54,675 nucleotides of DNA from Nanobdellota archaeon (GCA_018817405.1 JAHITZ010000025.1:1-54675); one strand, 5' to 3'; positions 40,844 through 49,101 are shown, counted from the first letter of the stretch. Translations and numbers: made by a program. Notes: a model not told the origin generated them from the sequence alone.

Positions 40844-41997
40844 CACAACCCCCTCCAAACCTTATCATAAACCTTAGCAATATCCCTCCAATCATACCCC
40901 TCAAGGTTGGCCTTAACTCTTCCGCGCTTCTCTGCAACAAACTTCAAAACATCACTCGCATTCTTGTAAACATAAACACCCTTAAGCTTCTTACTCATCT
41001 CTCTATGCGTCTTCAACTCTGATACAAGAACAGGAACTTCACAAGAAAGATATTCCAAGATCTTCAAAGGCACACTATTCTCATAAATAAAGATATTGGG
41101 CAAGTGGCATAAACCAAAGTCACAAGCAGCAATTATCTTAGGAACATCCTTGTGTTCGACATTTCCAACAAAAACAACATTCTTTACCAAGTCAAGTTCC
41201 ATAACTCTCTTTTTCAAATCAGTCAAAGCATCTCCTTCTCCAACAAACATCAACTTAACCTTCTTGTTCTTCTCAACAACTTTCTTGAAAATATCCAAAA
41301 ACTCATCAAGCTTTCTTATCTTAGCAATTCCACCAATACTCCCAATCAACACATCATTCTTCTTTATCCCATGCTTTGACCTTGTGTTTGATTTAACATT
41401 CCTAAACTTCTTAGTATCAATTCCAGAAGGACTAACAGCTATCTTCTGCTTTCTCCTTATCCTACAAACATCTTCATAATATTCCCTCAAACCTTCTGTA
41501 ATAAAAATAAACTGATCAACAAACCTACACAAAAACCTTTCTTCAGAATAAAGAGCCCATCTATAAAGCGGAACAACCTTCTTGTTAATGAATCCTCTAC
41601 CAATTGACATATCAATCCACGGACTTCTAATATCATAAACCAACTTCACATTCTTATTATGAAATGCCTTAAACAACACACCACCAAGCAAAGACGAATT
41701 AGGGTAAAGACAATGCACAATATCAATCGCATTCTTATCATGCTCTCTCTTTAGGATTGACCTAACCTCAAAACTAAACTTAATATTATCCTTAATCGAA
41801 TACGTGCTTGATTTCAACTGATAGATTTTCTTACAAAGCTTCTTTATCTCACTCGGGACATTCTTCGACTTACCAACAATCAAGTTAATCTCAAAGGTCC
41901 CGCTCTTCTTTATGTTTCTCAATAAATCTGTCAAGTAAACAGACAAAGGCAACGGTGCTCCTAACGGTGTGTTCTGAACAATGAATATCCTTTTCAT
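40843..41997 (-). CDS. GT4-family glycosyltransferase
   Basis: ATG 41997 (MKRIFIVQNTPLGAPLPLS) is chosen because the conserved first strand begins there. A second start 30 bp upstream (42027) lies in a duplicated GAGAGGAGGGGTGTTG-ATGAA context. GT-B features: AVSPSGIDTKKF, GSIGGIAKIRKLDEFLDIF, LMFVGEGDALTDLK, VVFVGNVEHKDVPKII and PLKILEYLSCEVPVLVSE with the nucleotide-binding Glu. It should elongate a surface glycan on the cytoplasmic side. First gene of the glycosylation operon running to 31.7 kb. Confidence 0.85.
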   Translation of the reverse strand: MKRIFIVQNTPLGAPLPLSVYLTDLLRNIKKSGTFEINLIVGKSKNVPSEIKKLCKKIYQLKSSTYSIKDNIKFSFEVRSILKREHDKNAIDIVHCLYPNSSLLGGVLFKAFHNKNVKLVYDIRSPWIDMSIGRGFINKKVVPLYRWALYSEERFLCRFVDQFIFITEGLREYYEDVCRIRRKQKIAVSPSGIDTKKFRNVKSNTRSKHGIKKNDVLIGSIGGIAKIRKLDEFLDIFKKVVEKNKKVKLMFVGEGDALTDLKKRVMELDLVKNVVFVGNVEHKDVPKIIAACDFGLCHLPNIFIYENSVPLKILEYLSCEVPVLVSELKTHREMSKKLKGVYVYKNASDVLKFVAEKRGRVKANLEGYDWRDIAKVYDKVWRGL

Positions 41998-42052
41998 CTC
42001 AACACCCCTCCTCTCTTTCTTCTTCATCCCAACACCCCTCCTCTCTTCCTTC

Positions 42053-42184
42053 TCATACCAAACCCCCGCCTTCCCTGCTTGTTATCTCCATCCAGCACAA
42101 CCTAGCCAAATCATATCCAAATACAAAACCAAATACGTACTTAATTCCTAAATGAATTCCAAAATAAATAAGATCCTCTGTCAT
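42053..42184 (-). CDS. Possible 43-aa hydrophobic ORF
   Basis: An ATG at 42184, preceded by GGAGG, opens a 43-codon frame with an aromatic-rich stretch (YFGIHLGIKYVFGFVFGYDLA) and ends just before the GT4 gene's alternative start. It may be a small membrane protein or chance. Between 42185 and 42338 nothing else is seen except the operator-like element. Confidence 0.3.
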   Translation of the reverse strand: MTEDLIYFGIHLGIKYVFGFVFGYDLARLCWMEITSREGGGLV

Positions 42185-42273
42185 GCTTCATCTTCCTCCC
42201 AAATAATGCCAATTTTACTACTCCTAAACATAAAAAACCTTGCTCACAAGGGGTTAAAAACCTTACTGTTTGT

Positions 42274-42292
42274 GTAACTCCAGAGTTATTAC
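42274..42292. promoter_or_regulatory. Operator-like motif, copy 1
   Basis: GTAACTCCAGAGTTATTAC resembles 44253-44271 at 16 of 19 positions and has partial dyad symmetry around CCAGAG. Both lie just outside gene starts. Confidence 0.4.
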
Positions 42293-42338
42293 AAAAGCTA
42301 ATACCAATTTTTATTAAGTGGAAACACCATTCTTGTAA

Positions 42339-42655
42339 ATGGGCAACCTATTTGAAGTCTCCGATAAAACTGGCAGAAAAATACACCTTACTAAAGAAAG
42401 GTGGAAACACATCTTAAAACATCCAGTATTGGAGAAAACCAGATAGAACTAATAAAAGAAACATTAAAACAGCCATTAACAATACGATATTTCTCAGAAG
42501 ATGAGAGCGTAAGATACTTTTACAAAGACCTGAAAAATAAATCTCCCCAGGAAAGATACCTCTTCGTCTCAGTTAAATATTTAAACGGAGATGGATTTGT
42601 CATAACATCATTTTTCACCAACAAAATAAAAGGAATAAAATGGAAAGCGAAATGA
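42339..42655 (+). pseudogene. Frameshifted PBECR-like toxin nuclease
   Basis: ATG at 42339 gives VSDKTGRKIHLTKERWKHIL and HPVLE, then hits TAG. The remainder continues in the next frame as ENQIELIKETLKQPLTIRYFSEDESVRYFYKDL and ends in NGDGFVITSFFTNKIKG. Joined at about 42436, the two parts form one ~105-aa protein resembling small phage-type nuclease/RelE-fold toxins usually paired with DUF2283. The shift probably silences it. The downstream partner is intact. Confidence 0.6.
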
Positions 42656-42876
42656 ACATCTACTACGACGAAGAAGGAGATTACCTAGAGATATCAACAG
42701 GAGACATCTCAAACTGTTACTTCGATAATGAAGGCGAGGGAATCTTCAAAATTGTTGACAAAGAAACAGAAGAAATCAAAGGAATATCAATACACAGCTT
42801 CAAGGCCAGAACAAAAAAGCTAGAAGAAATAAGCGTTTCTCTCCCCTTCAAGTTAAACATTTCACTTCTTGGTTAA
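42652..42876 (+). CDS. DUF2283-family protein (antitoxin candidate)
   Basis: ATG 42652 (MNIYYDEEGDYLEIS) is preferred over 42640 because the family starts with this strand and it overlaps the upstream stop. The 74-aa protein shows the DUF2283 pattern YYDxExDxLxIxxG and later IVDKETEEIKGISIHSF. It is presumably the antitoxin of the frameshifted upstream toxin; keeping the antitoxin while losing the toxin is a common decay route. Confidence 0.75.
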   Translation: MNIYYDEEGDYLEISTGDISNCYFDNEGEGIFKIVDKETEEIKGISIHSFKARTKKLEEISVSLPFKLNISLLG

Positions 42877-42959
42877 CACTCATCTTTTATTCCATGCTGC
42901 ACGCCAACAGATTTTTTTCCAATTTTCCTTAATGCGCCACGCCACGAAAAAGCCTCACC

Positions 42960-43115
42960 TTACCCGCGACCACCACAACCATCCCCGCAATCCCCTTGAC
43001 CACAACTTTCATCCCCTCTAATCTCATCATCCCTGCCATTGCAATGAACTTCCCAAACCTTGCCGCTACCAAAACCAGAACCATCACCATCGCCCCCACA
43101 ACTTCCAAATATCAT
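42960..43115 (-). CDS. Possible Cys/Gly/Asp-rich small protein (51 aa)
   Basis: An ATGA overlap couples this frame to the end of the GT2 gene. It reads MIFGSCGGDGDGSGFGSGK, later DESCGQGDCGDGCGGRG, with six Cys. A competing 53-aa hydrophobic frame covers the same bases, so coding is uncertain. The rest of 42877-42959 has nothing supportable. Confidence 0.35.
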   Translation of the reverse strand: MIFGSCGGDGDGSGFGSGKVWEVHCNGRDDEIRGDESCGQGDCGDGCGGRG

Positions 43116-44209
43116 CTCACCGACCTCCTCACCCTAACGTCCTCACCCAACTTCCCCCCATTTGTTTTCCTAATATGATTATCAACTCTCTCAATCCCAC
43201 CATTCAGCTTATTCAAAATCTCGCTGTTCTCAACATCCTGTCTCTTCAACCTATACAAAATCTCATCCTGTGTTGTCTTAATCGTCTTCATCATATCTGC
43301 TATCAAAGCCAGTATTCCCAACGCAAGGCCAAAAATCATAAAGAACACAGATACATTGAACAGCGTCCTCACCGGCGTAGTAGCATGATAAATCAACCAA
43401 TAAACAAAACTAACTCCTCCCCCAATCATTCCTAAAAACAGTATAACAAGAGCAGGCATGCCGAAAAAATCCAGCGGTTTTGTATCCCTAGTTGCCTTTG
43501 CAATTATACCCAGACTCTTAAACCCATACTTCCTCAAATTCCCAGAAATCTTTGAATCTCTCTTCTTGTGATAAACAACCTTCAACGGAATCTCCTTAAT
43601 CCTCATTCCCTTCTCAATCAAATCAATAAAAACTTCCTGCGTGTAAGTAAACTTTCCCTTAAGCGTCAGCCTCAACGCCGCCTCTCGCCCATAAGCCCGA
43701 AAACCACACTGCGTGTCTGTAAATTTCTCTTTTGTTATCCGGGAAATCAGATTTGTAAATCTCCTATTCCCCCACTTCTTCAACCAGGGCATATTCTTTG
43801 TCATGTTTGGATTCAAAAACCTGGAGCAAGTGACCATATCTGCTTCATGTCGAAGTATCGGCCTGACCAAATTCTCTATATCCTTTGAATCAAACTGCCC
43901 ATCACCGTCAATATTAACAATTATATCAGCCCCAAGCTTCAGCGCCATATCAATCCCTTTCTTAAAATTCACACCCAACCCAACATTCTGCTTCTGCTTG
44001 AAAATATAATCTGCCCCTGCCCTTTTCGCAACCTCTGCTGTTTTATCCCCGGAATAATCATCCATAACCATAACCTCAACCTCGGCAATTCCATTAACCT
44101 TTCGCGGCACATCCCGAATGACTTTCCCAATAGTCGCTTCCTCATTATACGCAGGAATCATAACAATGACCTTCTGCTTTTTACTACTAGTATCCAATGA
44201 GTTTATCAT
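43112..44209 (-). CDS. Dolichol-phosphate mannose synthase-like GT2
   Basis: Start chosen at ATG 44209 (MINSLDTSSKKQKVIVMIP), about 20-25 nt after a TATA-like GTTTATATAATG on the minus strand; the track start would include the promoter. The catalytic domain shows VMIPAYNEEATIGKVI, VMVMDDYSGDKTAEVA, VNIDGDGQFDSKDIENLV and TDTQCGFRAYGREAA, as in polyprenyl-phosphate glucosyl/mannosyltransferases. Two TM helices and a ~60-residue coiled-coil cytoplasmic tail follow. It makes the lipid-linked donor used by GT-C enzymes such as the one at 34197. Confidence 0.88.
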   Translation of the reverse strand: MINSLDTSSKKQKVIVMIPAYNEEATIGKVIRDVPRKVNGIAEVEVMVMDDYSGDKTAEVAKRAGADYIFKQKQNVGLGVNFKKGIDMALKLGADIIVNIDGDGQFDSKDIENLVRPILRHEADMVTCSRFLNPNMTKNMPWLKKWGNRRFTNLISRITKEKFTDTQCGFRAYGREAALRLTLKGKFTYTQEVFIDLIEKGMRIKEIPLKVVYHKKRDSKISGNLRKYGFKSLGIIAKATRDTKPLDFFGMPALVILFLGMIGGGVSFVYWLIYHATTPVRTLFNVSVFFMIFGLALGILALIADMMKTIKTTQDEILYRLKRQDVENSEILNKLNGGIERVDNHIRKTNGGKLGEDVRVRRSVR

Positions 44210-44252
44210 GCATTTCCAACTAGATATCATTATATAAACTTTACTATTTGCT

Positions 44253-44271
44253 GTAATTCCAGAGTAACTAC
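44253..44271. promoter_or_regulatory. Operator-like motif, copy 2
   Basis: GTAATTCCAGAGTAACTAC lies in the divergent region between the GT2 gene and the surface protein at 44312. It is upstream of a TATA-like CTTAAAAACC (44283-44292) that sits 19 nt before the latter's ATG. Confidence 0.4.
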
Positions 44272-44311
44272 ACATAGCAAAGCTTAAAAACCTCGTATAA
44301 CAACAGAAAAC

Positions 44312-45268
44312 ATGTCAGTTAGCGCACATGCAGGAAAAAACAAAACAACAGCTTTCCTACTTTCAGCATTTATCATCGCCATGCTCATACTTGCAGGACC
44401 GGCACAAGGCTTCTCCCTAAATCTAACACTAGACAACCAAAACCCAGCTCAAGGAAACATAATCACATTTACCGCAGAAATCACAATCCCTGCAGGAGAA
44501 CAACTGCCAATAGATTTCCTAAATCTAGAACTCACAGGCCCAGAAACCCAAACCTGCAAATTCACACCCCAAGGCCAAATAATCGAAGGATGCAAAGACA
44601 TAACAATAACCCCCTCCCAAGACGCAAACTTCGGCTATGGTTACGGATACAACTATTTCGGATTTGGTTATGGTTACGGATACAACTTCGGCTACGGTTA
44701 CGGTTATGAATCTGGCAAACTAAAATATAAAATCACCCTCAACACTGCCAACTACCAAATCGGCGACTATACAACAGAACTAAAAGTCAAAATACAAAAC
44801 AATGAGTTCTCAGAACAAGGACCTGGATTCACAATTCATCAAGTAAGTAGTGGCGGAGGAGGCTGCAGAACAGCCTGGCAATGCACAGAATGGAGCAAAT
44901 GCACCGACGGCATTCAAACAAGAACTTGCGAAAAAGTAAAAATCAATTGTTACGCAGACCCAGCACCAGAGCAGACAATGACATGCACCACAGAATCTGA
45001 AACATTAGCAGGCCAAAACAACCAAAATCAAAATGAACCAATAGACTTAAATCTTGAACAAGACGATGAACAAACCAAAGAACAATTTGTTTCAAGAATA
45101 ACAGGAGCAGTTACAGGAGTTGTAAGCGATGCATTAAACTCAAAAAAAGGAATCATCGTGCTCATCATGATGGTTTCTATTGTTGCAGCACTAAGCATTG
45201 TTGTCTGGATTAAAAGAATAAAGTACCAAAAATCAAATCTCTCACCAAGTAGTTTTTACCATTCTTAA
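44312..45268 (+). CDS. Surface protein with Gly-Tyr repeats and TSP1-like module
   Basis: The 318-aa protein has a signal peptide or anchor (FLLSAFIIAMLILAGPAQG), then a beta-rich domain (NPAQGNIITFTAEITIPAGE). A Gly/Tyr-rich stretch of about 30 residues (GYGYGYNYFGFGYGYGYNFG) follows. Then come a Gly linker, a Cys-rich TSP1-like module (WQCTEWSKCTDGIQTRTC) and a C-terminal TM helix after ITGAVTGVV. It is anchored at the outer face. The next gene is a paralogue. Gly-Tyr stretches may act as flexible or self-associating segments (inference). Confidence 0.75.
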   Translation: MSVSAHAGKNKTTAFLLSAFIIAMLILAGPAQGFSLNLTLDNQNPAQGNIITFTAEITIPAGEQLPIDFLNLELTGPETQTCKFTPQGQIIEGCKDITITPSQDANFGYGYGYNYFGFGYGYGYNFGYGYGYESGKLKYKITLNTANYQIGDYTTELKVKIQNNEFSEQGPGFTIHQVSSGGGGCRTAWQCTEWSKCTDGIQTRTCEKVKINCYADPAPEQTMTCTTESETLAGQNNQNQNEPIDLNLEQDDEQTKEQFVSRITGAVTGVVSDALNSKKGIIVLIMMVSIVAALSIVVWIKRIKYQKSNLSPSSFYHS

Positions 45269-45316
45269 ATTACAACACATAGTAACATTTAAAAAGTTCA
45301 CTTTACAACCAAAATC

Positions 45317-46195
45317 ATGGCTAAAAGCAAGATTTTCTCACTTTTGTTTACAGCATTTGTAATAGGACTCCTTGTCGTGACAGGCCCTGTGCAAAGTTTT
45401 TCTCTAGACTTAGATTTAAACAAAATCCGTCCAGAAAAAGGAGAAACAATTACATTCACAGCAGATATCACAATTGACTCTGGAGAAAGAGTGCCAATAG
45501 ATTTCCTAACTTTAGAACTCACAGGCCCAGAAACCCAAACATGCAAATTCACACCCCAAGGCCAAATAATCGAAGGATGCAAAGACATAACAGTGACAAA
45601 GCTCCAGGATTCAGATTATGCTTACGGTTATGGGTATAATTTTGGATATGGTTACGGCTTTACCGAAGGAAAACTATCTTACAGAATCAGATTAGACACA
45701 TCAGATTACAAGACCGGAGAGTACACAACAGAATTAAAAGTTAAAATTCAAAACGATGAATTCTCAAAAAAAGGACCAAAATTGACAATAAAAAATAAAT
45801 CTGGAGGCGAGCCTGTCTGCTATCCAGAATGGGACTGCGACGCTTGGAGCCCTTGCATCCAAGGTTTGCAATTCAGAACCTGCTACCGAAATCTTAATTA
45901 CTGCTATATTGAAGAAAAACCCATAGAAGAAAGAACATGCTCAGTAGAAAGTGATGCACAATACAAAGACACAATGATTATACTGAACACAGCTCAAGAA
46001 AACAAAAACATTCCACCAGAAACCAAATCAACTATAACACTCTCAAGCCTCGGCTTCAGCGAAGGCCTGCAGTTTATAATTATCCTGCTACTATTGAACT
46101 GCATCATAACTACATTAAATATTATTGTTAAAGTAACAAAGCTCCGAAATTACAGAAAAAGGCGCTTCCAAAACTTGCGAAAAAATAAAAAGTAA
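45317..46195 (+). CDS. Paralogous surface protein with Gly-Tyr and TSP1-like segments
   Basis: The 292-aa protein shares the layout of the gene before it: signal segment (LLFTAFVIGLLVVTGPVQS), beta domain (KIRPEKGETITFTADITI), shorter YGYGYNFGYGYGF, a TSP1-like module (WDCDAWSPCIQGLQFRTC) and a C-terminal TM helix with basic tail. A 101-bp block (45492-45592) is nearly identical in DNA to 44505-44605 although flanks diverge. The 277 bp after it (46196-46472) hold no gene; a TATA-like GGCTTAAAAAACC near 46441 serves the next one. Confidence 0.75.
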   Translation: MAKSKIFSLLFTAFVIGLLVVTGPVQSFSLDLDLNKIRPEKGETITFTADITIDSGERVPIDFLTLELTGPETQTCKFTPQGQIIEGCKDITVTKLQDSDYAYGYGYNFGYGYGFTEGKLSYRIRLDTSDYKTGEYTTELKVKIQNDEFSKKGPKLTIKNKSGGEPVCYPEWDCDAWSPCIQGLQFRTCYRNLNYCYIEEKPIEERTCSVESDAQYKDTMIILNTAQENKNIPPETKSTITLSSLGFSEGLQFIIILLLLNCIITTLNIIVKVTKLRNYRKRRFQNLRKNKK

Positions 46196-46472
46196 GTCAA
46201 AAAAATAGAGTTGTTGTGAATAAAACTTTGAAATAAATATCGAGAACCCTCCACTAAAGTTACAATGTTTCTGCATTAATTATTTTTACGATTTCATTTG
46301 AAAAGTTAAGGTAATCAAACGGAAAATTATTATTTTCTCTAAGTATTGCGCTAAGGCAACTCCACCACTAATTTCCTACTCATCGCACATCTAAAAAAAT
46401 AGTGTTTTTAATTATTTATGTCTAATTATGAACAACCAAAAGGCTTAAAAAACCCACTTCTCTCGAACCACC

Positions 46473-46748
46473 ATGAGACACAGCACACGAAACACTCTAG
46501 CGAGCTTCCTAGTTAGCGCAGCAGCTCTCGGAGCAAGCACAGAAAGAGCAGAAGCAGTTATTTGCGATGGCATATCCTCTCAAGGACCTCTGTCGGTTTG
46601 TTCTGTCCGTCAAACAACATACACTCCAATTGAACCATTATTCAGTGAATCTCAGGCAATTGGAATCCTCGCGACAGGAGCCCTATTATCAATCGGTGCT
46701 TATTTCGCCGGCAGAAACGAAGAAGATTATGATCATAATTTTGACTAA
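46473..46748 (+). CDS. Small exported protein (91 aa)
   Basis: It opens with an exported-type N-terminus (RNTLASFLVSAAALGASTERAEA, ending in an AxA-like cleavage site), has two Cys (AVICDGISS, LSVCSV) and a second hydrophobic stretch (AIGILATGALLSIGAYFAG) before an acidic tail. Possibly a lipid-attached or small membrane protein. Unrecognised. Convergent with hisS. Confidence 0.55.
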   Translation: MRHSTRNTLASFLVSAAALGASTERAEAVICDGISSQGPLSVCSVRQTTYTPIEPLFSESQAIGILATGALLSIGAYFAGRNEEDYDHNFD

Positions 46749-46756
46749 TCTAGAGA

Positions 46757-47974
46757 TTACTTCCCCAACTTCCCAACCAACTTCTCCTCTGTAACCATCT
46801 CCTCTTTCCCGCTCTCCATATTCTTCAATTTGTATTTCTTCTTACCAACTTCTTCCTCTCCGACAAAAACAACATAAGGAATCTTCAACGCATTTGCATA
46901 TTCCATTGCCTTTCCAACTTTGCCAAACTCAATCGAACACGAAACTCCGCTCTTGCGTAATTTCTTAGCAAGTCTAATTGTCTCTGCTTCCTGACTGATT
47001 GAAATTAATAAAACTTTTGGCAGGGACTCAACTTTTATCTTGGCAAGTTGGCAAACCCTTTCCAGCCCAAAAGAAATCCCAACAGCCGGAATACCATGTG
47101 TCAGATATTTCCCAACAGTTTTATCAAACCTCCCGCCCCCGGCAATTGAATCTTTCTTCCCCGCCACTTTTATCTCAAAAACATTTCCTGTATAATACCC
47201 CAACCCACGAATCAAAAACGGATTAAACTTAACTTTCAACCCGTAAAACTCGCAAGTTTCAATCAGCTCCTCAATTTCTTCAACTCCAGCAAAAGCATTT
47301 TTCCTGAAAAAAGCAAAATCTTTCTCAAAAATCTTTAACATTGTTACAATCTGATTTGTGTCAGCCCACTTTTTCAAATTCGCCTTTACTTCATCAATCC
47401 CCAATTTCTCTATCTTGTCCAGCTCCCGCATAACATTCTTTACTCTTTTAATCTGAACAGATTCAATAATTGACTGCAGCAATTTCCTATTATTGACTTG
47501 GATTTCAATATCAATTTTCAGCTCTTTCAAAATATCTGCAAACACAGCCAAACACTCTGCATCAGCATTCACACTCGCATCTCCAATTATATCAACATCA
47601 CACTGGGTAAACTGTCTAAATCTGCTTGCTGAAACAGGCTCGTCTCTAAACACTTCCCCAATCTGATACCTCTTAAACGGCAGCTTCAAATTAGGATTCT
47701 CTCTAAAAAGTCTACTAAGTTGGAATGAGAATTCATACCTCAAACCCAAATTCCTCCCCCCACGATCACTTAACTTAAATCTGTCTGAAACAGCTTCGTC
47801 ACTTTCATCTTCACTTTTCATCAGCTCGTCATACTCAACAATCGGCGTCTCAATCATCATAAAACCATATAGCTTAAACCATTTCTCAATAACCTTGCGA
47901 ATCGCATCTCGCTTCAAAGACTCCGGCGGCAGAAAATCCTGAAATCCCTTGACTGTTGATACTTCGATTTTCAT
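46757..47974 (-). CDS. hisS: Histidyl-tRNA synthetase
   Basis: The enzyme charges tRNA-His. The 405-aa class II synthetase shows motif 1 around GFQDFLPPESLKRDAIRKVI. Motif 2 is FKRYQIGEVFRDEPVSASRFRQFTQCDVDIIG, and the His-specific LIRGLGYYTGNVFEI and motif 3 (GGGRFDKTV...AVGISFGLERV) follow. The C-terminal anticodon-binding domain is complete. It is the last gene of an operon whose first gene lies 36 bp after tRNA-His on the same strand. A 4-bp overlap joins it to the upstream ORF. Confidence 0.95.
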   Translation of the reverse strand: MKIEVSTVKGFQDFLPPESLKRDAIRKVIEKWFKLYGFMMIETPIVEYDELMKSEDESDEAVSDRFKLSDRGGRNLGLRYEFSFQLSRLFRENPNLKLPFKRYQIGEVFRDEPVSASRFRQFTQCDVDIIGDASVNADAECLAVFADILKELKIDIEIQVNNRKLLQSIIESVQIKRVKNVMRELDKIEKLGIDEVKANLKKWADTNQIVTMLKIFEKDFAFFRKNAFAGVEEIEELIETCEFYGLKVKFNPFLIRGLGYYTGNVFEIKVAGKKDSIAGGGRFDKTVGKYLTHGIPAVGISFGLERVCQLAKIKVESLPKVLLISISQEAETIRLAKKLRKSGVSCSIEFGKVGKAMEYANALKIPYVVFVGEEEVGKKKYKLKNMESGKEEMVTEEKLVGKLGK

Positions 47975-48396
47975 AGTATTCTCCCCATACCTGCTCTTCT
48001 CCTATACTCTGCTTCTGCTCTCAGAGCAATCTTTTCATACTCGGCCACTAAAGCAGGATCTCTCATCCCCCTATCTTGATTTGTTACAACAAATTCTGCC
48101 CTAAGTTCTTCAACACCTGCATGTGTCTGCCTTATATAATCAACAACATCCATTAAGGCACCATTAAGCTGAGATATCTGCTCTCCAACAGGACTGCGCA
48201 CGTCATGAAAACTCCCAAAATTTTCAAGCATAAATGCAAGCACCCCTTCAGCGCGTTCTTCATCACCATCTAGTACCTCCAATAAATACCTAACCGGCTC
48301 TTCTTCAAACCTATATTCTCCGCTAACCAGAGGAACATCTGGACTCATCAGAGTAAATGCATATTCTCTCCTTAATTCTTCTATTCTATCGCTCAT
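47971..48396 (-). CDS. Unknown 141-aa helical protein upstream of hisS
   Basis: The soluble, acidic, helix-rich protein (RIEELRREYAF, ERAEGVLAFMLENFG, EYEKIALRAEAEYRRR) is coupled on both sides by ATGA overlaps. No motif identified. Its place in the tRNA-His/hisS unit hints at, but does not show, a translation-related role. Confidence 0.6.
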   Translation of the reverse strand: MSDRIEELRREYAFTLMSPDVPLVSGEYRFEEEPVRYLLEVLDGDEERAEGVLAFMLENFGSFHDVRSPVGEQISQLNGALMDVVDYIRQTHAGVEELRAEFVVTNQDRGMRDPALVAEYEKIALRAEAEYRRRAGMGRIL

Positions 48397-48710
48397 TTCT
48401 TCTTCCTCTCTCCTTTCCTAACAAACCTTCTGAAAAACCCGAACTCCGAAAGCAAAGTAGGGATTGTCCATATCACAGCTACAAAACCAATAACAAATAT
48501 ATAAATATTATAGTTCTCCACATTGTCAGACAAAAACGGTTTGCCAGTCAAAGAGAAGTAGAGCAAAGACACGCCCGCGTACAGCAAAACAACCGCCAAA
48601 AACTTCTCAAGAATCTCAGCAGGCTCCCTAATAAATCTCTTCTCCGCTATAATCAGGACTAAATAGTAAAACAAAAACAATCCTACAATTATCAAATATC
48701 CTGGTTCCAT
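48393..48710 (-). CDS. Membrane protein, three TM helices
   Basis: ATG 48710 (MEPGYLIIVGLFLFYYLV) is chosen; the longer track ORF runs into the tRNA-His gene. The 105-aa protein has three hydrophobic segments and a Lys/Arg-rich cytoplasmic tail. Unrecognised. First protein gene of the hisS operon. Confidence 0.6.
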   Translation of the reverse strand: MEPGYLIIVGLFLFYYLVLIIAEKRFIREPAEILEKFLAVVLLYAGVSLLYFSLTGKPFLSDNVENYNIYIFVIGFVAVIWTIPTLLSEFGFFRRFVRKGERKKK

Positions 48711-48745
48711 TTTTACCTTTTTACTCAACTCTCTCCGAGAGCGAA

Positions 48746-48817
48746 AGCGGAAGGAGGGTGTCGAACCCTCTCCTTTGCCGCCACAGGGCAACGCGCTACC
48801 GTTACGCTACAACCGCC
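48746..48817 (-). tRNA. tRNA-His(GTG)
   Basis: Read on the minus strand: G-1, acceptor GCGGTTG with CTTCCGC, D arm GCGTAACGGTAGCGC, anticodon stem-loop TTGCC-CTGTGGC-GGCAA with GTG anticodon, and T arm GAGGGTTCGACACCCTC. The extra 5' G expected for tRNA-His is encoded. Two acceptor positions are U-U mismatches and the discriminator base reads U rather than C. No intron. It lies 36 bp upstream of the hisS operon. Confidence 0.85.
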
Positions 48818-48990
48818 ATATTATATTTAATTCTATCTCTTTCAGAGAATATAAAGTTATTTGTAAGATTTGTTCCACTAAAAGAACAATTATCAAATAA
48901 CCAAGAACTCACAACCCCACAACTCCGGCCGATACTCTTTATCATAATTTTTGGGGTGGGTGGCATGATAATTTCAAAAGAACCAGAGTA

Positions 48991-49048
48991 ACAACTAAAA
49001 AAACTACTTCCTGTTCTGCCAATGGGGATAACCCCAAAGTTTAGTTGT
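48991..49048 (+). terminator. Two-stem hairpin followed by T-tract
   Basis: ACAACTAAA (48991-48999) pairs perfectly with TTTAGTTGT (49040-49048), enclosing GGGGATAACCCC (49024-49035). A run of six T follows at about 49052. This could be an intrinsic terminator or a structured small RNA. The surrounding 48818-48990 has no protein gene. Confidence 0.45.
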
Positions 49049-49101
49049 CATGTTTTTTACAAATAAGGAAGGTTTTTAAACATTTGGATTTTCTTGTTAC
49101 A

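Noticed and set aside
43712-44009. Plus-strand ORFs opposite the DPM-synthase-like gene
   Set aside because: They mirror a well-recognised GT2 coding sequence on the minus strand and have no independent motif.
44630-44710. Minisatellite or origin from the GGTTACGGATAC-like repeats
   Set aside because: The repetition follows Gly-Tyr codons with synonymous variation inside an intact ORF, so it is explained by the protein.
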